A stretch of DNA of 64,000 bases from Mucilaginibacter phenanthrenivorans (GTDB lineage: Bacteria; Bacteroidota; Bacteroidia; Sphingobacteriales; Sphingobacteriaceae). How positions within the stretch are numbered: the first letter of the stretch is position 1; every line of letters starts with the position of its first letter. The notes beneath the pieces were generated by a model. The model saw nothing but the letters and a program-made list of their open reading frames with translations. It ran no database searches and was not told the DNA's origin. Positions 45,888-56,600 of the stretch are shown here, piece by piece. The translations under genes and the position numbers were made by a program. Location: positions 248,001-312,000 of the forward strand of contig NZ_JAHVAP010000004.1 in assembly GCF_024721155.1 (NCBI RefSeq), in the 5' to 3' direction.

Positions 45888-48800
45888 TTATGGATAAGTA
45901 AAAGGCACGGAAGACGGATAAGTTAATTTAACGGGAACCTTCGAATTGAGCTGATACAAATTCAGGGCAGATGAACTCATAAACAAAATCACTTGTGTTA
46001 CGCTGCCCAGTGCAGGATTGATATGACCAAGGTTTACCGGTCCGCTGGAAAGGGATCCCGGATTGACGTCAACCAAACCGCCGTTGAAATAATTTGACCC
46101 ACCGGTTTGAAACACGCCGGCACCGACAAACATAAAGACCGTAGCATTATAATAATCATGCACATGACCGTTTACCATGATGTTACCGCTGGAAATATCC
46201 AGTGTCGGCTGCCAGTTTTCTGTCAGTAATGGCGGACTTCCGGTACCCACTCTTATCGTGTCAGCCAATGCCGCCGTGAAGTTCCAGTGGTCCTTTACAG
46301 AAACATTGAAAGTATACACGCCTGTCGCCGTCGGGGTTCCATGAATATTTCCTAAAGTATCCAGCGTTAGTCCGGTAGGCAATGTCCCGGATGCCAGCGT
46401 GACCTTGTATTTTGCATAACCATTCGCACCATTGACGGTAAAGTTGTACGCGGAATCTTTTTTTGCGTTAATCGTTCTTAAAGGTGCAACAATTATCGGC
46501 GGGGCGGGCTTGACAAGCAGATTATAAACACGCGTGACATTTGCGCCGGCGGCGTCGGCCACTTTCACCGTTATCGGGTAAGTACTTGCAGTTGTTGCTG
46601 TACCGGTGATCACGCCATCAGGATTGAGGGTTAAGCCCGGCATAATGCCTGAGACCAGCGAAAAAACATAAGGTGGTGTACCGCTCTGGGCCGTGATGAT
46701 CGAGATTCCGGGTACGCCCTTAATAAATGGCCGTATGGTATAATTCACCTGGTCCCGGTTAAAAAAACTTAAAGGAGAGGTCGCCTGAACGCCTCCAAGC
46801 AAGGTACTCCGCTGCTTAATACCCAATGCGTAAATTGTATTGCCCTGGTCTGTCGGGTGTATGCCGTCTGATACGGTAGCTGCATCCTTTCCGCTGAACA
46901 AAGTTTCAAAATCAACGTATTCAGTGTAATTGTGACTGGTACCCAACGCCCGCTGCACGTCCCGAAAATCACCTGCTGTAGGGCCGGTGCCGGAAAGCAG
47001 GTCATCCGTATACGTCTCTGTATTGGCCCCTTCAAAAAACTCAGGTCCGGTCGACTGTATATAAAACTTTCCTCCGGTGCGCAGCACTTTCAGACGCTCG
47101 ATCAAAGTTTTGTATTCGGTGTAAAAATTCGTCAGCGGCGTATTGAAGCCATAGTCATTGACCCCGATCTGAAACCAGTATTTATCAGTTTTGAAAGCAG
47201 CGAGCTTTTGCGCAAAAGCTTCCAGTAAAGTAGGCGTCTGCGTATCCGTGTGCAGGATCCGGCCGGCATAGCCTTCAGAATAAATATCACCGGTAAAGCC
47301 AAAAGTCGAGTCCCGCAGCGTCTTCATCATCCAGACATTATTTTGTGCATTACTGCTAATATTAAATCCAGATAAGATGGAATCGTGGATATAAGTAATG
47401 CTGTTTGGTGCGACCGTTGTTGAAGGTACAATCGTTGTGGAAGATGCTGGAAAATACACCGCACGTAAAAAGGTCCCTCCGCGCCTGGTTGCGGGCGGCG
47501 TAGGGAGGTATGTTCCCTGTCCGGGCATCATGATCTCAACGGTCTTCATACCAGCTGGCAATACGTCGCTAACGAACTGGATTACCTTTGCGATATCCGA
47601 CCCTTCCACCTGATAATAGTTATAAAGTTTGCCATTGATAAATATGGCAGGGCCGGATATGTGTGACGGGGTATGCCCGCCATAGGCAATGAATTGTGCA
47701 GAAGGGATAATCCCATCGTATGGCGTAGAAGAGCCTATTGCGCCTTCCTGCACCATCGTATTTGCGTAAGCCAGGTAGGTATCATTCAATGGCGAAAGTA
47801 GGTTATTGGCGTCTGTGATCCTCTGGACCAACAACGCAAGGTTGGTGGCAGAGGCAGGAGCTGTCACCGTATACACCCCAGGTTTACCCGGAATGACCGT
47901 CAGTAGCTTGGCGGTATCCAGCGGCGTACCGTTATTATAAAAAACATAGGATGGGCTTGTGGTCAAAAGACCGGAAATCGTGTAAGTTTTACCTGGGATA
48001 ACACGTACTGCGCTGTCGATGCTATTATTACCGGATTGTATTCCGAATCCATGGGGCACCCAATCTGAATTGTTTAAAGATTGATAGGCCGGGAAAAGGT
48101 TCACAACGCGTTTGTCATAAAAATCCCGGACATACTCGATCAGGATTTGTGTGGCATCAGTCTGGAAGCGCATCCGGGCATAGGCGGAATGCTGCAAATA
48201 CTTCTTTCGGGCTGCATTATAAGCATCACTAAAACCATACCAGCCGGTTTCCGTATTACCGATCAGCGAGGTTGCGTCCGCACGGTAACGGTTGAAATAA
48301 CCTGTCATACCTCCTTGTTGTAAGGTAAGGCACATATTTTTCTTGAATTGCGCGCTCCCGCTGGCGGTAGACACGCCACCTGTACCACCGTTAAATATGA
48401 CGGCGAAAACATATTCGGTCTGACCAGTCAAAGCTGGAATATTCCAGCCGTAATCGGTAAAAGCCGCCGTCATAGTAAACATCTTTCTGGCTTGGATCGA
48501 CATGTTGGAGGTAGCAATCAACAGCACCTCGATGGTTCCAGTCCCCTGCGCGGAAAAGGTTAAAGTACCCCTAACAGGCACTGAAGGGATCTGGGACCCC
48601 ATCGTTCCGAAATAAACGAAACGGCCGGCATTAACCGTCGTTGCGGAGATCGTCGTGCCATTATCACCAGCCAGCGTATATGTCAGGCCGGGAACGACAG
48701 GAGGCTCCTGCTTCCATTCATTATCCATGATATCGGCACTGATAAAGCTGCCGGTACTGATGGCTGCGGTCGATGCGGGATAAGCCGGCCCCGGTACGGC

Positions 48801-50303
48801 AGTTGCGTTATAGTTGTGCAGCACAGATACCGTATTGTCGATGTCATTGGCCGTTACCAAATCTGGCTTGCCATCCATATCGACGTCTCCTATGGTCAGT
48901 GAATAAGGGGTATTCCCCGTCTGGAAATCAATTTTCGGGGCAAGCGTTGAACTGGTGATACCCGTAATAGTTGCCGTATTCCTAAAAACAGAAATGGTCT
49001 TACCGTTATAATCAGCCGCAACCAGGTCGGGGACTCCATCCCCATCTATATCTCCTGCTGCAAGAGACACTGGCTGGCTGCCCGTGGAAATATTGACTCC
49101 GGCAGCAAAGGAGCCGGCAACGATGCTGCCAGGTGCCGTCATTAAATTCCTTTTAAGTGTGATGTAGTTGGCACCGGAAACAGGATCGAAATTCGCAATT
49201 ACCAAGTCCGGATAGGCGTCGATGTCTACGTTGACCGAGAACACCGCAGTTGGCTCATAGGTAACCGGGATATCTATTTTTGCTGCCAGGGAAGTACTGA
49301 TAAACGCTCCCGGCGTAGAACTGTTTTTAAAAATGGAGATCGTTTTGCTGCCAAAATTTGATACTAGGATATCCGACTTGCCGTCCTGATCGATGTCGGC
49401 AACGCTGATAGAATTCGGCGCGGTACCAACCATGAAGTCAACGTTTGCTGCGAAATTCGTCGTCCCGCCACTGGTGATATTCCGCAGTACGGATAGGCTG
49501 CCTGCCGCAAAATTGGCAGTGAGCACATCTGGCAAACCGTCCTTATCGACGTCCGCAATAGCGACGAAACGGGATGTACCGCCGATTGCGTAGTCTGTTT
49601 TACTGGAGAAAGAAGGAGTTTTTGCAACCGTATTGGTATTCAGCAGAATAGATACTACGTTTTGCCCCTGGTAGACGACCGCAAGATCGGGCTTGCCATC
49701 CCCGTTAAAATCCCCGACTGCTAATGCCGTGGGATTGCTATTGGTTGCAAAATCAGTCTTCACAAAGGATGAGGAGGTTATACTGCTGCCGGTCGCACGA
49801 TTGGAAAGCACCGACAGCGAACTTCCGGTGGCATTGATCACGATCACATCCGGCGCATTATCGTCATCGACGTCAGCAATGACGGCCGATGTAGGATTTT
49901 TCCCGGCTCCAAAATCCAGGTTGGGGTCGATATCACTTGATCCAATACTTTGGTGCGAAGTAAATGTGGTAACAAAAGGGATGCTCGAAGCGCCCGTAAG
50001 ATGGTTGGCCAGATTGGTGACGGTTACCGGCTGGTATCCTGAACCCGCGGGTACGGTTACCGTTAGCTGAGTGGTCCCGGTAATGGCTGATACAGTCGCC
50101 TTGACTGGTCCAAATCTTACCAGGTTATTCGCCAGCGTAGCATTAAAACTGGAACCGGTAATCGTAATACTTGTTCCAACCGGTCCTTTATTCAGGGACA
50201 AAGCGCTGATGACAGGTATTTGGGCAAACAGCTTTGTGGTAGTTATAAAAACAAGCAATAGGGCAAAGAATAAAAATTGCCGGTAAAATCTTTCAAACTG
50301 CAT
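45888..50303 (-). CDS. Large secreted FG-GAP/SGNH/Ig-repeat protein
   Basis: 1471 residues with a signal peptide ending near LFAQ. In order: an IPT/TIG domain (PVISALSLNKGPVGTSITITG, ~30-110); about seven FG-GAP/VCBS-type repeats with Asp-rich loops (DFNGDGKPDLAV, DVDKDGLPDVLT, DIDGDGVPDLVA, to ~500), probably a calcium-binding propeller; a linker; an SGNH-type hydrolase with HDSI, FQIGVNDYGFN and DGIHPTDQGN (~960-1190); two putative Ig/cadherin-like repeats (LTLNPDGVITGTATT, LTLDTLGNIHGTPTA); and a beta C-terminus. The first SGNH box is HDSI rather than GDSL. I see no clear T9SS C-terminal signal. Probably a surface carbohydrate-active esterase (inference). Confidence 0.88.
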   Translation of the reverse strand: MQFERFYRQFLFFALLLVFITTTKLFAQIPVISALSLNKGPVGTSITITGSSFNATLANNLVRFGPVKATVSAITGTTQLTVTVPAGSGYQPVTVTNLANHLTGASSIPFVTTFTSHQSIGSSDIDPNLDFGAGKNPTSAVIADVDDDNAPDVIVINATGSSLSVLSNRATGSSITSSSFVKTDFATNSNPTALAVGDFNGDGKPDLAVVYQGQNVVSILLNTNTVAKTPSFSSKTDYAIGGTSRFVAIADVDKDGLPDVLTANFAAGSLSVLRNITSGGTTNFAANVDFMVGTAPNSISVADIDQDGKSDILVSNFGSKTISIFKNSSTPGAFISTSLAAKIDIPVTYEPTAVFSVNVDIDAYPDLVIANFDPVSGANYITLKRNLMTAPGSIVAGSFAAGVNISTGSQPVSLAAGDIDGDGVPDLVAADYNGKTISVFRNTATITGITSSTLAPKIDFQTGNTPYSLTIGDVDMDGKPDLVTANDIDNTVSVLHNYNATAVPGPAYPASTAAISTGSFISADIMDNEWKQEPPVVPGLTYTLAGDNGTTISATTVNAGRFVYFGTMGSQIPSVPVRGTLTFSAQGTGTIEVLLIATSNMSIQARKMFTMTAAFTDYGWNIPALTGQTEYVFAVIFNGGTGGVSTASGSAQFKKNMCLTLQQGGMTGYFNRYRADATSLIGNTETGWYGFSDAYNAARKKYLQHSAYARMRFQTDATQILIEYVRDFYDKRVVNLFPAYQSLNNSDWVPHGFGIQSGNNSIDSAVRVIPGKTYTISGLLTTSPSYVFYNNGTPLDTAKLLTVIPGKPGVYTVTAPASATNLALLVQRITDANNLLSPLNDTYLAYANTMVQEGAIGSSTPYDGIIPSAQFIAYGGHTPSHISGPAIFINGKLYNYYQVEGSDIAKVIQFVSDVLPAGMKTVEIMMPGQGTYLPTPPATRRGGTFLRAVYFPASSTTIVPSTTVAPNSITYIHDSILSGFNISSNAQNNVWMMKTLRDSTFGFTGDIYSEGYAGRILHTDTQTPTLLEAFAQKLAAFKTDKYWFQIGVNDYGFNTPLTNFYTEYKTLIERLKVLRTGGKFYIQSTGPEFFEGANTETYTDDLLSGTGPTAGDFRDVQRALGTSHNYTEYVDFETLFSGKDAATVSDGIHPTDQGNTIYALGIKQRSTLLGGVQATSPLSFFNRDQVNYTIRPFIKGVPGISIITAQSGTPPYVFSLVSGIMPGLTLNPDGVITGTATTASTYPITVKVADAAGANVTRVYNLLVKPAPPIIVAPLRTINAKKDSAYNFTVNGANGYAKYKVTLASGTLPTGLTLDTLGNIHGTPTATGVYTFNVSVKDHWNFTAALADTIRVGTGSPPLLTENWQPTLDISSGNIMVNGHVHDYYNATVFMFVGAGVFQTGGSNYFNGGLVDVNPGSLSSGPVNLGHINPALGSVTQVILFMSSSALNLYQLNSKVPVKLTYPSSVPFTYP

Positions 50304-50486
50304 TTTTAGGATGGCCTATTAGTTCGTGATAAGTTTAGTTGCTTAAATTTCGGAAATTTAAGTTCTATAAATATAGAAAATGAAAATTTAAATATTGGTA
50401 TAGTTATAATTTTTTTCTTTTGAAAAGAAATCAGATATTGCATAACCGGACAACCCATCACACCTGATCGTAAAAGCGCTGCAGCA

Positions 50487-52757
50487 ATGAGATTTTTCCT
50501 TAAACTTTTATTCTTCTTCTTTTTGTATTATCCATCCAGAAATGTGTTTGCACAAATCCAGAACCAATCGGCGGAAGCTTCACGTCTATTAAAAGGCCTG
50601 TCCCTGGAAGAAAAATTACAATTAGTGATTGGCATTGGGGGGCAGGCAATTCCCGTAAAAACACCGGGCGCTGCAGGAGCGACTGCAGCTATCCCGCGGT
50701 TAGGCATTGAATCGATGGTCTTAGCCGACGGCTCCTCTGGTCTAAGGATCAACCCGATGAGGAATAATGACAGTACACACACCCATTACACTACGCAATT
50801 TCCTACCGGTACGCTTATGGCGTCCTCATGGGATACGGAGCTGCTGCACCAGGTCGGTGAAGCGCTGGGCGATGAGGCGAAAAAAAACGGCGTGGATATC
50901 TTACTTGCGCCTTCCATAAATATTCAGCGCAATCCGCTGGGCGGCAGGAATTATGAATATTACAGCGAGGACCCTTTGCTTACTGGCATGCTTGCAGCAG
51001 CTATGATTCGCGGCATTCAATCCAATGGGGTGGGTGCATCTCTCAAACATTTTGCAGCCAACAACCAGGAAACCAACCGCCATACCATCAATGAACTGAT
51101 CTCGGAACGCGCCCTCCGGGAAATTTATCTTAAAGATTTCGAACTAGCTGTTAAAGAATCCTCCCCATGGACCGTTATGTCGTCTTATAACAAGATCAAC
51201 AATACCTATGCGCCGGAAAGCTTTGATTTGCTGACCCGGATTTTGCGCCAGGAATGGGGATTTAAAGGGATGGTCCTGACAGACTGGAACGGGGGCAACG
51301 ACATCATCGCACAGCAAAACGCGGGCAACGACTTGCTGATGCCCGGTAAACGCGGCCAATTTGAAACATTGTTAAACGCAGTAAAGTCCGGCAAGCTAAG
51401 TCTAAAGCAACTGGATGAAAACGTATTACATATTTTAACAGTTTATCTAAAGACACCGTCGGGCCAAAGATTCAAGGCAACGGTGCCACCGGATTTGGAC
51501 CGGCACGCCGCACTGGCTCGGACAACAGCAGGTGACGGTATGGTACTTTTGAAAAATAACGACCACGTATTGCCTTTACGGACAAGGCAGACAATCGCGT
51601 TATTTGGCCGCTCGGCTTACCGTGCAACAACGGATTTTACCACTAAGGCTTTTGCATATCAAAAATACGAGAGCAACCTGTTACAGGGTTTGATTGACGA
51701 CGGGTTTAGCTGCGATCCGGCGATGGTGGAAATTTACCATGCTTATTTAAAAAGCGAAGAGAAAGATGCGGAACGTCCAGGGGTGGATATGCATCAGGCC
51801 AACGCGATAAAAGAACCAAATATCGGTGATATCGACATCGAGTCAGCGGCCGACCGTGCGGATGTAGCCATCATTTCTATCGGCCGGACCTCGAATAAGG
51901 GCACAGATCGTAAACTGGACAATGACTTTAACTTATCAGCCGGCGAAACAACTTTAATAGCAAACATCAGCAAAGCTTTTCACCGTCGGAACAAAAAAGT
52001 GGTCGTCGTCCTGAATATTTGCGGAGTGATCGAAACAGCCAGCTGGCGCGATCAGGCCGATGCCATATTATTGGCCTGGCAGCCGGGTCTAGAAGGAGGC
52101 AATGCAACGGCAGATCTGCTATTAGCAAAAATAAATCCATCCGGCAAACTGACGGTCACCTTTCCCCTATCTTATGCCGATGTACCTTCCGCAGCAAACT
52201 TCCCGGGCGCAAACTTGTCAGACGCCCTAACAGTCAGGTACCAGGAAGGAATATATGTGGGATACCGTTATTATACCAGCTTTAATATACCGGTAGCTTA
52301 TCCATTTGGTTATGGTTTATCTTATACTCAATTCAACTATACCGGCCTTTCCGTCCAAACATTATCTACAGGAGACATCAAAATAAGTGTGTCCGTAAAG
52401 AATACCGGCAGCCTTCCAGGCAGGGAAGTGGTTGAATTATACACCAGATCGCCAGACAAAAGCATGGATAAACCGGCCCGTGAACTTAAAGGTTTTTTAA
52501 AGACTAAACTTTTAGTCCCTGGCGCATCGGTGAAATGTATGTTTACGCTTTCACCGTTAGAACTCGCGTCTTTTGATACGGCATCGGAAGGCTGGTTAAC
52601 AGAGCCCGGAATTTATTCCATTATGATTGGTGATGCAGCTTCGGCCAAAATAAACGGACAGTTCAGCATCAATAAAGCATATCGGTCAGGAAAAAAAGGC
52701 AATTTGCTCGCACCTGCTCAGTCACCGACAGATATAAAACCGCCCGCCCGAAATTGA
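50487..52757 (+). CDS. GH3 beta-glycosidase
   Basis: 756 residues with a signal peptide ending near VFAQ. The barrel domain has LADGSSGLR, LAPSINIQRNPLGGRNYEYYSEDP, LKHFAANNQETNR, and the nucleophile D266 in MVLTDWNGGND. The alpha/beta-sandwich domain follows (TAGDGMVLLKNNDHVLPL ... ILLAWQPGLEGGNATADLLL), then a Fn3-like domain (GREVVELYTRSPDK). Length and order are normal for beta-glucosidase/xylosidase-type GH3. It removes terminal sugars in the periplasm; the exact sugar is not readable. Divergent from the SGNH/FG-GAP gene, with 183 bases between starts. Confidence 0.93.
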   Translation: MRFFLKLLFFFFLYYPSRNVFAQIQNQSAEASRLLKGLSLEEKLQLVIGIGGQAIPVKTPGAAGATAAIPRLGIESMVLADGSSGLRINPMRNNDSTHTHYTTQFPTGTLMASSWDTELLHQVGEALGDEAKKNGVDILLAPSINIQRNPLGGRNYEYYSEDPLLTGMLAAAMIRGIQSNGVGASLKHFAANNQETNRHTINELISERALREIYLKDFELAVKESSPWTVMSSYNKINNTYAPESFDLLTRILRQEWGFKGMVLTDWNGGNDIIAQQNAGNDLLMPGKRGQFETLLNAVKSGKLSLKQLDENVLHILTVYLKTPSGQRFKATVPPDLDRHAALARTTAGDGMVLLKNNDHVLPLRTRQTIALFGRSAYRATTDFTTKAFAYQKYESNLLQGLIDDGFSCDPAMVEIYHAYLKSEEKDAERPGVDMHQANAIKEPNIGDIDIESAADRADVAIISIGRTSNKGTDRKLDNDFNLSAGETTLIANISKAFHRRNKKVVVVLNICGVIETASWRDQADAILLAWQPGLEGGNATADLLLAKINPSGKLTVTFPLSYADVPSAANFPGANLSDALTVRYQEGIYVGYRYYTSFNIPVAYPFGYGLSYTQFNYTGLSVQTLSTGDIKISVSVKNTGSLPGREVVELYTRSPDKSMDKPARELKGFLKTKLLVPGASVKCMFTLSPLELASFDTASEGWLTEPGIYSIMIGDAASAKINGQFSINKAYRSGKKGNLLAPAQSPTDIKPPARN

Positions 52758-53186
52758 ACGCCAACGTCGACACCTGCCGTAGCTATTCATTATGGATCAG
52801 CGAACCAGGCTTAAAGTTGTTAAGCCTGGCAAAAGGGAATTCCAAAATCCCTGTACCTGCAAAAACTTGACTTTTTGCAGAATAAAATAATTTCAAAGGT
52901 TACACCTCTGTTTGCAATCACTACTGGTAGCTATAAATTTTATTTTTATTGTAGAGGATTTCTGGCTAAGTCGATTCAATTAATCATTTGCAGTTGCAGT
53001 CCTTTTTAAATAATCTTTGCCCCTTGATTCCAGAAATAATAATTATAATAATTCAATTTCCTTCTTCTATATTTATAGATTGATTTCATCTGTTGCCCAT
53101 TTTATACTTGCTGTAATTGGGAAATAGGGCTTTCATCAACACTAATGAACTTGATCGCTATCGCATTTTGACGGTTAAAATAAAAT
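52758..53186. other. Intergenic region with two hairpins
   Basis: 429 bp between convergent genes. Perfect inverted repeats CCAGGCTTA (52805-52813) with TAAGCCTGG (52821-52829), and CTGCAAAAA (52857-52865) with TTTTTGCAG (52872-52880). Both could terminate GH3 transcription; the second is AT-rich. The remainder is AT-rich with no gene. Confidence 0.6.
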
Positions 53187-53663
53187 TCAATAAAGTTTAG
53201 GGTTTTGATAAATAATTGAATCTGCGAAGTGATGCATCTTTCCATATAACTCGGCAGGTTTCAACACTTCTTTAAAAAATCTAGTTTTGATACGTTGAAT
53301 TTCGTGCTCCCCTAAAAGCACCCCGTCATTAATTAAAGTGTCTGAAAGGTTCTTGTTGTATATCGTTTCGATCAAACACGGATCATTTGTAAAATTAATC
53401 ATAAACCATTCATCGGGTTTATTTTTTAAGTGAATGATACGTTCTTGATCTTTTAGTTTTTCGCCAGATAAAAATATATAGTTTACAGAATCCGGAATTA
53501 CCAAATCTTTATTAATTACACTATCCACGTAAATCGTCAAAATACGGCTACTTAAGCGGCTTTCTTTAAAGTCAATAAACAAGTAACTATAGTTATTTAC
53601 CTGGTAACAACTTACTAACACAAATAAACAAATCAGTCTGGCAATTTTCTTTATGATTATCAT
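53187..53663 (-). CDS. Small lipoprotein, candidate immunity protein for RHS toxin
   Basis: 158 residues with a lipoprotein signal (ARLICLFVLVSC; Cys about residue 19). The mature part is strongly AT-rich in DNA and mixed alpha/beta, ending SIIYQNPKLY. No family recognised. It starts 30 bases after the RHS stop, in the same direction. In polymorphic toxin loci the gene right after the toxin tip usually encodes immunity, and phospholipase effectors are commonly neutralised by exported lipoproteins. That is the basis for this proposal; sequence alone does not prove it. Confidence 0.7.
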   Translation of the reverse strand: MIIIKKIARLICLFVLVSCYQVNNYSYLFIDFKESRLSSRILTIYVDSVINKDLVIPDSVNYIFLSGEKLKDQERIIHLKNKPDEWFMINFTNDPCLIETIYNKNLSDTLINDGVLLGEHEIQRIKTRFFKEVLKPAELYGKMHHFADSIIYQNPKLY

Positions 53664-53693
53664 ACCTTAAAATAAAAAAGGTTGGTAAGTGAA

Positions 53694-56600
53694 TTAATTA
53701 TTAAATTCTTGAATGGGTAGACGTACGCTTTTGGGAGTATAATTATGATCTGAATCGCTGGTCCACATTCCGGCCTTTCTAATGTAATCTCCATCCTTAT
53801 CTTTATCCAAATATAACTTTAAAAATAAATTATAATTAAATAATACATCGCCATTGGAACCACCTGTTTTCGTTCCATCGTAATTGGTAATCATAAAGTC
53901 CGAAATGCTTTTTATTTTATTCATGACGATCATTGCGAATAACACTGCTCCATTCCCAGCCGCTTCAACTTCCGCTTTGGTTACTTTAGCAGTACCTAAT
54001 GGGTCTCGATCACCTACTTTATATTTTCTTAAAAAACTTATCCATGTGCTTAATGCTCTTTGATCAACTGGCGTAGTACCCCAATCGTTCATCAAAGAGC
54101 TTTTACCAACAGCCAATAACTTATCATAGCCCATATCATGTATTTTTCCGCCTTGATCGACCGCATCTATTGCTGGAATATGTAAATTATTGTTAGGATT
54201 TCTCAAATCTGTTTCAATAGAACCGTATTTGTCAACCTTTAAAACAGGAGATGACCCATAAAAGTTCCCATAGTCCGTTGTAAATAAACCCATTAAAGTG
54301 ACATTTCTTGACACGAAGTGCCCATATGTATACGTTCCATCCGTGCCATTTGAATTTTTAAAATGCACAGTTATATCATACATTACCCCTGGTCCTCTTG
54401 GTCCGGCAACATTGCTTTGCGTTGGGTCATATTGAGTATAATTATAGGTTGTAGCAGAATTACCCTTAGCAGGAAAAGTATTGATATGTACTGTGCCATA
54501 TTCTTTTCCATCAATATCAATACCATCGATTGGTCTATTACTTGCAAACTGATAGGGCGTAAGCATCGGATAAGAAGAAGCAATCGGGTCCGTTGATAAG
54601 AATCTGCCTACCCTTGGATCGTATATCCTCTTGCCATAGTCTTGTTCATTGCCCGTCCCTTTTACCTCATTGTCGTTTTCTTTACCATTAAAACCATACT
54701 TATAAATACTTCCGGCAGCAGTAAATTGTCTAACGGGTTGCAGCATTCCGAAAGGATAATAATCCTGAGCGGTGGTGACATCTGGCAGTAAGATCGGTGC
54801 GGTATTAGTTGCGGGTTGAAGCCTTTTATCGCTGACGGTTGTAAGTACATTTCCTAAATGATTGTTCAATTCATAATACTTCCTTCCGGCGTTTCCATAT
54901 TCAGCATTCGGATCGGAGGTGTTACCGGTGCCTACGTTGAGGTTAGGCGTCCACATGCCCAAGCGGCTGCTTCCATAAAGATCCTGTTCTTTCCAAGTTA
55001 TGGTGCTTCCACTGTTATCATAAACAGCAATTGGGTTTCCTTGTGCATCTCGCACATACCAGGTCGTACTGGCGCCAAGTGTTTTACTAACTCGGTGACC
55101 TGCGGCATCATACGTATAAGTGAGGTTTCCAGACGACTTATAGATTGTTTGGATTTTTCCGTAAACGTTCCAGTCAATATTAGTAATCCCGGCAGTAACA
55201 TCATTGGTTAGGTTGCCAATCTTATCATAGCCGTAATTATTAGGAGATTGCGAAACCAGGTCATTCGCGTAGTTACTGGTGGTTACTGTGTCTTTTATGA
55301 ACTGCAATTGGTTATTGATCAACCAGCCATTGCCGTTCCGGTTATACTGATAAGCAAGCCTGTCCATTTGCAATGAGCTGCCCGTTCCTTTTCGGATATA
55401 ACTCAAAATATTTCCGTTGCCATCATAAACCGCATTTTCACCGTAATCTGTGATCATGCTCGTTTTATCCCAGGAAGTTCCGCTAACCGGCGTATGCTGG
55501 CGCATCACTTTTAAACGGCTTAACTGGTCGTAGTGATAGGTGTAACCCACCGGGCTGCCTGCGTTAAACTGTGCTATAGAAACCACACTATTGCTTATAT
55601 TTCCGTTGTACAAACTCTGCCCGGTGATATCGCCGGCAGAAGCTGTGTAGTTGAGACTGAAAGCTGTCGACCCAGTTGGAACGATCGGCAGATAATCGCC
55701 GGTATAATAGCCCAGTGAATAAGCGAATGCATCTTTGGCGATGGTGCTATTTGTGCCGCTGAACCCATCCTGACCAACATCAGTTGTCAGTCCGGTACTT
55801 TGGTTGTTGACACCTTTAAGCCAGCCTTGCAAGGTATAGACATAATCCAGACCCTGCACTTTCCCGTTAACGTCTCCCAATTCCATTCGTTTTAGAGGAC
55901 CGTGCAGGTAATAATCGTAGTGGGCGTCCATGCGCCGGTTTTCGGGAAGCAGGTCGCTTGCATTGTAGGCCCGGATAAGCGCCATCGTGCCGCTCCAGGC
56001 CTCTGTCAGCCGGTTGTCAGCGTCATATACATATTTGTAAAAGAACTGATCGGTTTTACCTGTTTGATAACGTACAAAATTGACTTTGCCACCAATTAGG
56101 TCGTACTCATAATCCAGCTGTTTGATACCCAATCCGTTGATCTGCTGCCACAGCGTTGCCACGTTCCCATCCAAGTCATAACTGTAATAACTGGCCTGCT
56201 GTATTGGCCCGGCCTGTGTATCACTGTAAGTACTGGCCACGACTCTTTTTCGGAGATTGTTTTGCAACAAGGCTTGTTGTAAACCTGCGATCCCTGAAGT
56301 ATTAATCGTGTCGTAATAGGTATGTGTGATCTGGCTGTTAGTACCAGAACTGTAGAAGCCTTGCACCAAAGAGTCGTAAAGATAATCAGGGATACTCAAG
56401 CCAGAGTTAGCGGTATTTTTCTGCCCCACTTCTTTGATCCGACCCAATAGATCATAAGACGTATAGCTGAAATTAGCAGCTGCCAATTGTTTGTCATTCT
56501 GTGAAACGACCAACCTGCTCAATAAATCATACCAATAGTTATTAGTTCCGCCATCCGGCGTATTCTGCTGGCTGATCTGGTTGGTAGCGTTATAGGTATA

